Assembly: GCA_947258565.1 (NCBI GenBank)
Contig: CAMYJB010000004.1
Span: 2,821-34,927 of the forward strand
DNA length: 32,107 nucleotides
Source: an uncultured Woeseiaceae bacterium
Lineage (GTDB): Bacteria; Pseudomonadota; Gammaproteobacteria; Steroidobacterales; Woeseiaceae
Reading direction: 5' to 3'
Positions 25,398-32,107 of this stretch are shown piece by piece. Position 1 is the first letter of the stretch. Each line of letters opens with the position of its first letter. The position numbers and the translations under genes were made by a program. The notes under the pieces are model-generated. The model was given only the letters and a program-made list of their open reading frames with translations, ran no database searches and was not told where the DNA came from.

Positions 25398-25456
25398 TCG
25401 ATCGCGCTTGGGTTCGTTGTCGACGACCAGGGTGTTTGTCGAGGCGCTGACATCTG

Positions 25457-25547
25457 CGGGCCGACGGGTTGATTCCTCTCCCTCATGGCTCGCCGTGCTG
25501 CGCACGGCTGCGCTTTACTTCGGTCGAGGAACATCCCGGCCGGCCCG
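25457..25547. repeat. Dispersed inverted-repeat element (copy 3), ppc/nitroreductase intergenic
   Basis: A 91-bp element lies between convergent genes. Its arms are imperfectly complementary, CGGGCCGACGGG...TTCCTC (25457-25478) against GAGGAA...CCCGGCCGGCCCG (25526-25547), and differ in sequence from copy 2. The centre carries CATGGCTCGC (25484-25493), an extra perfect small hairpin CCGTGC-TGC-GCACGG (25493-25507), then GGCTGCGCTTTACTTC (25507-25522). Relative to copy 2 the centre has an insertion of about 13 bp. It occupies much of the 171-bp gap. Confidence 0.72.
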
Positions 25548-25568
25548 GATACGAGCCGCAGAAGCACT

Positions 25569-26258
25569 CTACGGCAGGTCGTCAACGAAGGTGGTGAATT
25601 CCGCTAGCTCTTTTCGTTCGATGTCGGGTACGCGCGCGTCGTCCGCGGGATAGCCCACGACAAGGAGCAGGAACGGCCGCTCGCTCCGCGGCCGGCCCAG
25701 GATCTCGTTGAGGAATTTCATCGGGCTCGGCGTGTGGGTCAGCGTCGCGAGGCCCGCATGGTGCAGCGCGGTGATCAGCATCCCGGTGGCGAGGCCCGTC
25801 GATTCCATCGGGTAGTAGTGCTTGACCTTACGGCCATCCTCGAGCCGGCCGTACTTCTGCAGGAACACGGCGATCAGGTACGGCGCCGTCTCGAGGAAGG
25901 GTTTCGACGAGTCGGTTCCCAGAGGCTCGAGCGCAGCCAGCCACTCGGGAGACGCCCTGTGTTCGTAGAACTCCCGCTCTTCCGCTTCCGCGGCTTCGCG
26001 GATTTTCTTCTTCGTATCCGCGTTACTTACTACGACGAAATGCCAGGGCTGCAGGTTGGCGCCGCTCGGTGCGGTGCCGGCAGCCTTCAGGGCCGTTTCG
26101 ATGATGTCGCGCGGCACGGAGCGGTCGGAAAACTCGCGCACGGTGCGGCGCCTCGCCATGTCCGCGTAGAAGCGCTCGACCCGCTCGCGCATCTCCCCGA
26201 TGGAATATTCTCTATACGATGCAAGCGGAACGGTCGGGTGATCAGTCACCGCAGACAC
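25569..26258 (-). CDS. Nitroreductase-fold flavoprotein of the iodotyrosine deiodinase type
   Basis: FMN-dependent nitroreductase-fold protein of 229 residues. [14 protein letters not shown] (37-49) and [18 protein letters not shown] (61-78) give the FMN site. The active-site lid has Glu94, Tyr98 and Lys119 (EEREFY ... DSSKPFL), with the same 4- and 21-residue spacing as Glu157, Tyr161 and Lys182 of human iodotyrosine deiodinase, which grip the amino-acid end of halotyrosine. [13 protein letters not shown] and [15 protein letters not shown] also follow that subfamily. Reductive dehalogenation of halogenated tyrosine is thus likely, the natural substrate unknown. The start is GTG at 26258 or, with better spacing from GAGGA, GTG at 26249. 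It overlaps the YcgN-like gene by up to 17 bp. Confidence 0.88.
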   Translation of the reverse strand: MSAVTDHPTVPLASYREYSIGEMRERVERFYADMARRRTVREFSDRSVPRDIIETALKAAGTAPSGANLQPWHFVVVSNADTKKKIREAAEAEEREFYEHRASPEWLAALEPLGTDSSKPFLETAPYLIAVFLQKYGRLEDGRKVKHYYPMESTGLATGMLITALHHAGLATLTHTPSPMKFLNEILGRPRSERPFLLLVVGYPADDARVPDIERKELAEFTTFVDDLP

Positions 26259-26676
26259 TCCTCAGCACGGTCCATTCATCGGCATCGTTTTCCGAGATCG
26301 CTTTGCCCTGCATGGAAATCCCGGCTTCGTGCACCGATTCCGGCCGGCCGGTCACGAGCGGGTGCCAGCCGGGCAGATCCTGCCCGTTGGCGAGGCGGCG
26401 GTACGCGCAGCTGTCCGGCAACCACTCGTAGGCTTCCTTTTCGTCGGGCGTCAGCACCAGGCAGTCCGCGACTTGCTTCGCCCGGTTCGCATAGTCCGTG
26501 CAGCGGCAGGTTTCGATATCGAACAGGCGGCATGCGACGTCGGTATAGAAGACGTCACCGGTATCCTCGTCCTGGACTTTGAGCATGCAGCACATCCCGC
26601 AGCCGTCGCACAGGGACTCCCACTCGGTATCTGTCATCTCCGACAGCGATTTGCGTTTCCAGAATTGATCGTTCAT
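26242..26676 (-). CDS. YcgN/UPF0260 family cysteine-cluster protein
   Basis: A 144-residue cytoplasmic protein of the YcgN family (YkgJ/CxxCxxCC-type cluster). LCDGCGMCC places Cys23, Cys26, Cys29 and Cys30, followed by Cys49, Cys57, Cys59, Cys72 and Cys90, a pattern thought to bind zinc or an iron-sulfur cluster. The length matches the family, and the start [11 protein letters not shown] and the middle [16 protein letters not shown] are conserved. Function is unknown. It is upstream of and overlapping the deiodinase-like gene, and divergent from the dehydrogenase gene only 35 bp away. Confidence 0.92.
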   Translation of the reverse strand: MNDQFWKRKSLSEMTDTEWESLCDGCGMCCMLKVQDEDTGDVFYTDVACRLFDIETCRCTDYANRAKQVADCLVLTPDEKEAYEWLPDSCAYRRLANGQDLPGWHPLVTGRPESVHEAGISMQGKAISENDADEWTVLRSVCGD

Positions 26677-26711
26677 CGTCTCGAATCCGTCAGAGGTTAC
26701 CTCAATTATCG

Positions 26712-27665
26712 ATGAAAGCTGTATTCCTGGACTTCGGCACGATGGGTGCAGGACTCGACCTGCGGGAACTGGAAAGCCTGGTCTCGGAACTGGTGATTTA
26801 TGAGGACTCGCCGGATGCGACGGTCGCGGGCCGGATAGGTGACGCCGAGATCGTCTTTACCAACAAGATCCGCCTGACGCGCGAGCTGCTCGAAAATGCG
26901 CCGAAGCTGAAGTTCATCGCGCTAACGGCGACGGGCACCGACAACATTGACACGGACTGCGCGAAGGAGCACGGCATCGCGGTCGCCAACATCCGCCACT
27001 ACTGCACGCAGTCTGTCGTCGAACACGTCTTCGGCGTGCTGCTGTCGCTGACCCACAGTCTCGAGCGATACCACCGATCGGTGCGTGCCGGTGACTGGCA
27101 GCGATCGACCGACTTCTGCATGCTTCACTATCCGGTGAAAGAGCTGTCCGCGATGACGCTCGGCGTCGTGGGTTACGGCGCGCTGGGCCAGGGTGTTGCC
27201 CGCATTGCGCGGGAATTCGGCATGAACGTGCTCGTCTCGGCGCGCCCCGGTGCGGAGACGGTGCCGGACGACCGCGTGGGCTTTGACCGGTTGCTCGCCG
27301 AGGCAGACGCCATCAGCCTGCATTGCCCGCTCAATGACGATACCCGGAGCTTGTTCGGCGCCCGCGAGTTCGAGGCCATGAAGCGGACCGCGATCCTCGT
27401 CAATACCGCCCGCGGCGGCCTCGTCGATTCGCAGGCGCTGGCGGACGCTCTCGCAAGCGGGGAGATTGCCGCAGCCGCGGTCGACGTATTGCCCGAGGAA
27501 CCGCCCGTCGGCGGGGACCCCTTGCTCGATTACGAGGGGGACAACCTCATCGTCACGCCGCACATCGCCTGGGCGACAGATGAAGCCCGCCAGAATGCCA
27601 TAGACGAACTGGCCACGAACACCAGGGCATTTCTCGACGGGATCGAACGCAATCGAATCGTGTAG
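26712..27665 (+). CDS. D-2-hydroxyacid dehydrogenase (hydroxypyruvate/glycerate type)
   Basis: NAD(P)H-dependent oxidoreductase of 317 residues. The catalytic domain contains ATGTDNID (73-80), close to the GTNNVD of glycerate dehydrogenase/hydroxypyruvate reductase HprA. The nucleotide fold has GVVGYGALG (151-159). Catalytic Arg234 (NTARGG), Glu263 (LPEEPP) and His284 (TPHIAWAT) are all present. Asp/Ser-type substrate choice cannot be fixed from sequence; glyoxylate or another 2-oxoacid is possible. The start lies 35 bp from the divergent YcgN-like gene, so its promoter must be short or overlap that gene. Confidence 0.9.
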   Translation: MKAVFLDFGTMGAGLDLRELESLVSELVIYEDSPDATVAGRIGDAEIVFTNKIRLTRELLENAPKLKFIALTATGTDNIDTDCAKEHGIAVANIRHYCTQSVVEHVFGVLLSLTHSLERYHRSVRAGDWQRSTDFCMLHYPVKELSAMTLGVVGYGALGQGVARIAREFGMNVLVSARPGAETVPDDRVGFDRLLAEADAISLHCPLNDDTRSLFGAREFEAMKRTAILVNTARGGLVDSQALADALASGEIAAAAVDVLPEEPPVGGDPLLDYEGDNLIVTPHIAWATDEARQNAIDELATNTRAFLDGIERNRIV

Positions 27666-27732
27666 CGGATCTCCGGCGCGCGGCTGTCTCGCGGCCGTGT
27701 GTGATCCGTTCGGCTGAATTTTTCGCATCCGG

Positions 27733-27741
27733 TGATAATAT
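27733..27741 (+). promoter_or_regulatory. Possible extended -10 promoter for the DUF882 gene
   Basis: TGATAATAT (TGnTAATAT) lies in the 115-bp gap, 39 bp before the ATG at 27781, in a locally AT-rich stretch. The -35 region is poor, as is common with extended -10 promoters. Confidence 0.4.
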
Positions 27742-27780
27742 TCGGCGCTTCGAAGGCAATTGGGTATCCGGAAACGCACC

Positions 27781-28320
27781 ATGGCGAGAAGTACGAGACG
27801 AATCGTCATAGCTCTGGCTCTGGCCGCACTTGCGGGCACGGCTTCTGTTACGCCGCCTGAGCCCGTACGCGCCGCGGATGCCCGGCAGCTGTCCCTCTAC
27901 CACACCCACACCCGCCTCAGCCTGGAGGTCGTCTATTACGCCAACGGTGAATACGTCGACTCCGCCCTCGACGAGATAAATCGCTTCCTCAAGGATTTTC
28001 GTACGGGCGAAACCACCAAGATAAACCCGGAGCTGCTCGACCTGCTGCACGATATACGCAACGAGCTCGGCCCGGAGGCTACCATCGAGGTGATATCCGC
28101 GTACCGCTCACCGCAGACGAACGACATGCTGCGAGCAACCACGAGCGGGGTCGCCAAAAACAGCCAGCACGTGACGGGCAACGCCATCGATGTGCGGCTG
28201 CGCGGCATCCGCACCACCGCACTGAGAGATACGGCGATACGACTGCAGCGCGGCGGCGTCGGCTTCTACCCGAAATCCGACTTCGTGCACATGGACATGG
28301 GCCCCGTGAGGGCCTGGTAG
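27781..28320 (+). CDS. DUF882 family murein endopeptidase (YcbK/MepK-like)
   Basis: Exported zinc peptidase-like protein of 179 residues from the ATG at 27781; the open frame extends seven codons upstream without a better start. The signal peptide has a paired arginine (STRRIVIALALAALAG), a possible Tat signal like that of E. coli YcbK/MepK. The metal ligands of the M15-like fold are visible: His130 and Asp137 in QHVTGNAIDVRL, and His170 in FVHMDMG. SAYRSPQTN (107-114) is the other family motif. MepK of E. coli cleaves 3-3 peptidoglycan cross-links; the same role is likely in the periplasm. A lone gene, convergent with the TAXI-type gene. Confidence 0.9.
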   Translation: MARSTRRIVIALALAALAGTASVTPPEPVRAADARQLSLYHTHTRLSLEVVYYANGEYVDSALDEINRFLKDFRTGETTKINPELLDLLHDIRNELGPEATIEVISAYRSPQTNDMLRATTSGVAKNSQHVTGNAIDVRLRGIRTTALRDTAIRLQRGGVGFYPKSDFVHMDMGPVRAW

Positions 28321-28414
28321 TTCGCGGGCCCGGACTCAGGGCGCCTCGACGACGCCGGCGCTGCCCGGCTCCGGGGTACCTGCGGGCACGACGAAAACGG
28401 CAACGGTCCGGCTG

Positions 28415-29653
28415 TTATTTGAGTTGGGCAATAATATCGTTTGACAGGGTTACGAAAATACGAAAACTCTCGTCGGCGGCGAGCTTCTCCTGGACCAGCA
28501 AGTCGAAGGCCTTGTTCTGCAGCTCCCTGACACGCTCGACCGCAGCCGCGCGTTCGTTGACCGAGCTGCGTTCGTTGATCGAGTCCCGGATCGCCATGAC
28601 ATCCGTGTAGAAGCGATCGATGCGATTCTTGCGCCGGCGATTGTATATCTGTACCACGGCGTAGCTGCCGCTGATAAGGCCTATTACGAGGGTCACCAGA
28701 ACCTCGGCCACGCCCGAATACCGCTCGTAGAATGTCGGCGCGTCGCGTTGCATAAACGCCTGCGTCCCCGGGTGCAGCACGAAAGTCGAACCTGACGCGT
28801 CGAACTCGGCGCTCAGTTCCTGGAACAGCTGCGGGCGCGTGGCGGCGAGCGCGGGCTGCAGGCGCCGGATTTCACTGATCAGGTCATACACCACGGTGGC
28901 ATCGATGCCTGGCCTCGAGACCAGCAGCTTATCAACCGCGAGCGTCAGCACCGGCTCTTCGGGGAGGTCGCCGTAGATCCCTACCGGGATGATGAACGGC
29001 GAAACGCGGGGGTTGAGTAGTAGCGCCCGGTCGATTTCCCCGCCGGCACCCACTTCTTGCGGCGCGCCGAAGCTCAGAAACCTGTACTCTCCGGCAACGC
29101 CCTCCTGTCCCAGCAGGCTGCGCAGACGCTCCGGCGAAATCGGCACGTAGACCACGTTGACGTCCGGGAGCGTCTCGGGCTTGTCGACGAACGTCACGTC
29201 GCTCGCCTCGATATCGAGGCTATCTATAATACCGGTCAGCAACTGTCTCGACGCCGAGCCGACGGGGCCGGCATTGACGGTGGCCCCGCGCAACAGGTTC
29301 TCCGCGTTGTCGGCAGAGCGCCCTCGACGGTACAGGATGTGCAGCACCGTCGGATAGAACGGCATCACGGTCGTGATGCCCTTGCGGTAGGGCTGGGCAT
29401 TCGATACCAGGGCAAGGTCGGCGTATCCCTCCTCGAGCGCGTCCAGCGCCGTTTCGAATGTTTCCGGCAAGGGGACTAGCTCGATCCGGTGCCTCGAATT
29501 TTGCTCGAACACCGCGACCAGCTCCGCGGCGACTTCCTTGTCAAACGGATGTGCCGGCACCAACAGGCGAAAGGAATTGCGCTGCTCTCCGCATCCGCCC
29601 AGCAAGACCAGGCCAGCCAGTACCAGGATCCAATACGATTTTCCGAACGCCAT
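28415..29653 (-). CDS. TAXI-type solute-binding lipoprotein with C-terminal membrane anchor
   Basis: A 412-residue protein related to TAXI (TRAP-associated extracytoplasmic immunogenic) binding proteins. A lipoprotein signal ends in LLGGC with Cys21. The periplasmic part has YADLALVSNAQ (77-87), the loop GPVGSASRQLLTGIID (129-144) and LHPGTQ (293-298), which are family features. Unlike ordinary TAXI proteins it continues into a membrane helix (about 316-338), a basic RRRKNR and a charged helical tail of about 70 residues predicted in the cytoplasm. No TRAP permease is nearby, so signalling or assembly is as likely as transport. It starts 11 bp after the upstream barrel gene, in an operon. Confidence 0.82.
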   Translation of the reverse strand: MAFGKSYWILVLAGLVLLGGCGEQRNSFRLLVPAHPFDKEVAAELVAVFEQNSRHRIELVPLPETFETALDALEEGYADLALVSNAQPYRKGITTVMPFYPTVLHILYRRGRSADNAENLLRGATVNAGPVGSASRQLLTGIIDSLDIEASDVTFVDKPETLPDVNVVYVPISPERLRSLLGQEGVAGEYRFLSFGAPQEVGAGGEIDRALLLNPRVSPFIIPVGIYGDLPEEPVLTLAVDKLLVSRPGIDATVVYDLISEIRRLQPALAATRPQLFQELSAEFDASGSTFVLHPGTQAFMQRDAPTFYERYSGVAEVLVTLVIGLISGSYAVVQIYNRRRKNRIDRFYTDVMAIRDSINERSSVNERAAAVERVRELQNKAFDLLVQEKLAADESFRIFVTLSNDIIAQLK

Positions 29654-29664
29654 CCCCGGCCTCG

Positions 29665-31203
29665 TCAGAAGTTGAAACTCGCAAACACGATCGGCCCATG
29701 GTGCTGCATTTTCAGCGAACCACGCAGATCGTCGTCGGCAGAGTCGAGGTTCATCAGGTAAACGTTATACCCGATACCGGCGCCGATCGTGTCGCTGAAG
29801 TAATGCGCGAACCCCAGGTAGAAATTGTTGAGCGACCCCGAGTAATGATCGAACTCCATGCGGAACAGCTGCAGGTTCGCGCTGAGATCGGTCCTGGGGC
29901 CGAGCGCGACGCTGCCGTATGCGCCGATCACGGGCAAGGGCGTGTTGATCGATGTCTCGGCACTCCGTCCCGTGTCGGGTGCGACGACGAGCGCTTCGTA
30001 GTTTGTAATGTGTATCCCGGCGAGGATGCCGAGTTCTTTTTGCGCGTCGTTCATGAGCGAGAACCCGTAAGCGATCTTGGTTATGCGCAGCTCCGCGTCC
30101 ACGGCGATCCGCGTACCCTCGGGAAAAACCTCGCCGCCCAGCCTGATGTCCGTCAACAGTGTGGTCTCCGAATCACGGCCGAGCTGGAAGTGACCGACCT
30201 CCAGCCGGTGGAAATGGGCGAACCGCCACACGCCCTCGAAATGAATGATGTTCTTCCTGCGGTTGACGCCGAGGACGTCCTCGACATCGATTTCCTCCGG
30301 CGGGCTGCCGTCCACCGGCGCCTGGATGATCTTGCTGTCGGTTAGGTTGTTGTACATCCCGACCCGGAATTCCAGGCCCGCGGATCGAAACAGCTCGCCT
30401 TCATAGTCACGTGGACGAAAAATATCGTTGTTGTACGCGATACCGATATTTCCTGACCAGACCGAGTTCTTGTCGACGATTGGGCTGCCGGAGATCTCGG
30501 ATGCGAGCCACTCGTGATTCAGCGACACGGACAGCAGCCACCGGTTATTGATGGCATAGCCGGTGCTCACGCCCACCCTCACGTTCGTCGACGAATCCGG
30601 GTCGTAGGGATCGAGCCCCGGACGCGCCTCCGACTCCGACACACCATAGTAATAGCGGTTGAACCCGGCGCTGTTATGCACCAGCGTCACAGCCGGCACG
30701 AACCAGCCCCACGGATGGTCCCGTGGCAGCGACATGCTGAATTCGGTCGTAGGCCCGCCGAAGCTGCTGAATATCTCGTTGTACCACTTCAGTTCGAAAT
30801 GCACGGGCCAGCGGCGCCAGCCGACCAGCGGTGCCGCCTCGACCCGCCATTTGCGGATGTCGATATCGGCCAGTTCGTCGAGCAACGTGTTGTCCGTGCC
30901 TTCAGTTCGAACTCGGGCAACCGCGCCCAGCACCCAGCCGCTGTCATTCACCCAGCGTACCCCGACGTCGCCACCGGTCAGGATCAGCCAGTCATCCGTG
31001 AACGCGCTGTGCCGGAAGCTCGTGAGGTAAGGGTACGCGAAGCCGTTGCTCGCACTACCGGCATAAGGGCTTTCGCTGATGCTGTAGGCGATGCCCAGCG
31101 CGTAGTCGTTGAGGTCGTAGTTACGGATGTAGTCGAGGAAACCGCCGGCATGTACTGCCGGCGCGGCCAAAAAGATCAGGATAATTCGCGTCAGAACCTT
31201 CAT
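29665..31203 (-). CDS. MipA/OmpV-type outer-membrane protein with extended C-terminal barrel region
   Basis: From the ATG at 31203 the protein has 512 residues, with signal peptide MKVLTRIILIFLAAPAVHA. The first half (about 20-270) resembles MipA/OmpV proteins: paired amphipathic strands, and VPAVTLVHNSAGFNRYYYGV with SESEA, the usual mid-family motif. The second half (about 290-512) is again strand-rich with alternating aromatic residues, and the protein ends in Phe-Asn-Phe, the terminal aromatic needed by the BAM machinery. Ordinary MipA/OmpV proteins have about 250-280 residues, so this is a tandem or fused barrel. Function is unknown. It is between a lipoprotein gene (36 bp) and the TAXI gene (11 bp). 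Confidence 0.75.
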   Translation of the reverse strand: MKVLTRIILIFLAAPAVHAGGFLDYIRNYDLNDYALGIAYSISESPYAGSASNGFAYPYLTSFRHSAFTDDWLILTGGDVGVRWVNDSGWVLGAVARVRTEGTDNTLLDELADIDIRKWRVEAAPLVGWRRWPVHFELKWYNEIFSSFGGPTTEFSMSLPRDHPWGWFVPAVTLVHNSAGFNRYYYGVSESEARPGLDPYDPDSSTNVRVGVSTGYAINNRWLLSVSLNHEWLASEISGSPIVDKNSVWSGNIGIAYNNDIFRPRDYEGELFRSAGLEFRVGMYNNLTDSKIIQAPVDGSPPEEIDVEDVLGVNRRKNIIHFEGVWRFAHFHRLEVGHFQLGRDSETTLLTDIRLGGEVFPEGTRIAVDAELRITKIAYGFSLMNDAQKELGILAGIHITNYEALVVAPDTGRSAETSINTPLPVIGAYGSVALGPRTDLSANLQLFRMEFDHYSGSLNNFYLGFAHYFSDTIGAGIGYNVYLMNLDSADDDLRGSLKMQHHGPIVFASFNF

Positions 31204-31239
31204 CGCTTCAGGGCTGCCATCGAGCAGTCCAAGCATGGT

Positions 31240-31974
31240 CTAAAAACCCTCGGCGGCGCAACCCGTGAACTGCCGGCCGCCGGTATCCACGGTCGCCGCC
31301 CAGGCATAGCGCGCACCGGACATGCTATCGATGCAGCGGCGCTGCTCGAGCGAGACGATTATTCCTGGCTCCGGGCGGTTCGCTTCGAAGACGACGTGCG
31401 GCGGCTGCCCGCGCATCCGAGGCGCGGGAAATTCGATTTCGCCTGGCGCGTCCATCGAGCGCATGAAGATTCCCCCCTCGCCGATCCGCAACTGCCAGGA
31501 CGGCTCATTGCCACTTGCTATGAACAGCGCGCCGTGCAGCTCGAGTCGGCAGCCGAAACCCTCGTTTTCGGCACGGATCAGCTGCGTAATCCGCAGCGCT
31601 TTATCGAACTCGGCACCGAAGCCTTGCGCCGGCGCCGCGGTCCATTCGCCCTGAACCTCGACGAACATCGGCTGGTAAGGCGCCGATGTCAGCTCTTCGT
31701 ATATCTCGACGATTTCATCGCCGGACTCATTGATCACCCAGCCTTCCGGGCCGTCGTCGCAGCCCGTGAAGCTGCGGCTTTCGTGGCCCCATACGAGATG
31801 CCCCCTCAGGCGCCTGCCTGGCGGCCCGATCTCCTGCTCCACCGGGATCGGCGCTCTGGAAACGTCGGAGTGATTGGCGCCATGTGGCTGCTGCTTCGAC
31901 AGTCCTCCGGACTCGCCTGGATCGCCGGAACAGCCCGCAAGCGCGAGCGTGCAAGCCATGGCCACGAGTCTCAC
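31240..31974 (-). CDS. COG3650-type lipoprotein
   Basis: A 244-residue predicted lipoprotein: MRLVAMACTLALAGC gives a short signal with a lipobox Cys15. Residues 55-110 include GHLVWGHESRSFTGCDD, a pattern also met in small stress-type lipoproteins. The C-terminal half, with SGNEPSWQLRIG, CIDSMSGARYAWAATV and TGCA, is typical of COG3650. Four or more cysteines in the mature part could form disulfides. The start GTG overlaps the stop of the truncated upstream gene as GTGA; an internal ATG (Met6) would leave too short a signal. Function is unknown. Confidence 0.75.
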   Translation of the reverse strand: MRLVAMACTLALAGCSGDPGESGGLSKQQPHGANHSDVSRAPIPVEQEIGPPGRRLRGHLVWGHESRSFTGCDDGPEGWVINESGDEIVEIYEELTSAPYQPMFVEVQGEWTAAPAQGFGAEFDKALRITQLIRAENEGFGCRLELHGALFIASGNEPSWQLRIGEGGIFMRSMDAPGEIEFPAPRMRGQPPHVVFEANRPEPGIIVSLEQRRCIDSMSGARYAWAATVDTGGRQFTGCAAEGF

Positions 31975-32107
31975 CGCGCTGCTTCTTCCTTTTCGCTTCC
32001 CCCTGCTTCGAGAGATGCCTCGTACTCCCTGATCGCCGCGCCGAGTGCGGGATTCACTTGCGCCAGCGCCGCCCGCGGCCTGTTCACGTAATCGTCGCGG
32101 AAGTCCC
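31971..32107 (-). CDS. C-terminal end of a gene cut by the window edge
   Basis: The last 137 bases encode, on the minus strand, about 45 residues ending ALGAAIREYEASLEAGGS and an acidic/basic tail before TGA. The codon bias and the four-base GTGA overlap with the next lipoprotein gene support a real coding end. The product is not recognised; the tail looks helical and soluble. Confidence 0.6.
   Translation of the reverse strand, partial: DFRDDYVNRPRAALAQVNPALGAAIREYEASLEAGGSEKEEAAR

Noticed and set aside
28321..28414. Terminator between the DUF882 and TAXI-type genes
   Set aside because: Only GC-rich sequence with weak, short self-complementarity and no T run; nothing I can support.
30514..32091. 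Long plus-strand open frame (525 codons) over the barrel and lipoprotein genes
   Set aside because: The minus-strand genes have signal peptides, a lipobox and family motifs; the antisense frame has none and crosses gene boundaries.

Overview
The window looks like chromosomal housekeeping DNA of a GC-rich gammaproteobacterium. The main clues are the asmA-type gene / mutY / yggX order, yggX itself (a beta/gammaproteobacterial family), a YcgN-type protein, YajQ, a MepK-like DUF882 protein and outer-membrane beta-barrels. Genus cannot be read from the sequence. I see no insertion sequence, prophage, CRISPR array, tRNA or rRNA. Every gap between genes is shorter than 300 bp.

Layout. (a) 1-2358, plus strand: an egtB-egtD pair for ergothioneine synthesis, preceded at the window edge by a fragment of an intergenic repeat. 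(b) 6487-2455, minus strand: AsmA-family protein, periplasmic SRPBCC protein, mutY and yggX in one tight cluster. (c) 8705-6620, minus strand: ECF sigma factor, membrane anti-sigma-like protein and DUF4097 protein, closed by a clear intrinsic terminator. (d) 8972-11080, plus strand: a pseudo-receiver/PAS/GGDEF/EAL protein whose EAL half is degenerate. (e) 11610-11149, minus strand: an isoprenylcysteine-methyltransferase-like membrane protein. (f) 18751-11842, minus strand: a complete trp operon, leader-trpE-G-D-C-F-B-A, with a DUF2007/zinc-ribbon gene as eighth member. (g) 21682-18775, minus strand: an SLC13-type transporter behind an unrecognised protein that resembles a broken ribonucleotide reductase fragment. 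(h) 21825-25397, plus strand: a small 'pilin assembly / type 1 pili tip component'-like protein, YajQ and phosphoenolpyruvate carboxylase. (i) 26676-25569, minus strand: a YcgN-like cysteine-cluster protein and an iodotyrosine-deiodinase-like nitroreductase. (j) 26712-28320, plus strand: a D-2-hydroxyacid dehydrogenase and a MepK-like endopeptidase. (k) 32107-28415, minus strand: a truncated gene, a COG3650-type lipoprotein, a long MipA/OmpV-type barrel and a membrane-anchored TAXI-type binding protein.

Highlights. The trp operon carries a full transcription attenuator readable from sequence: a 14-residue leader peptide with three consecutive Trp codons, mutually exclusive RNA pairings, a perfect 11-bp terminator stem with a U tract, and a TTGACG-17-TAATAC promoter placed so that the leader peptide would be translated from an almost leaderless transcript. 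Two complete copies, and a third cut by the window edge, of a dispersed element with a conserved core and copy-specific inverted-repeat arms are present. Both complete copies lie between convergent genes (egtD/yggX and ppc/nitroreductase). Other points worth checking are the deiodinase-type substrate triad, the degenerate reductase-like protein and the catalytically broken EAL domain.
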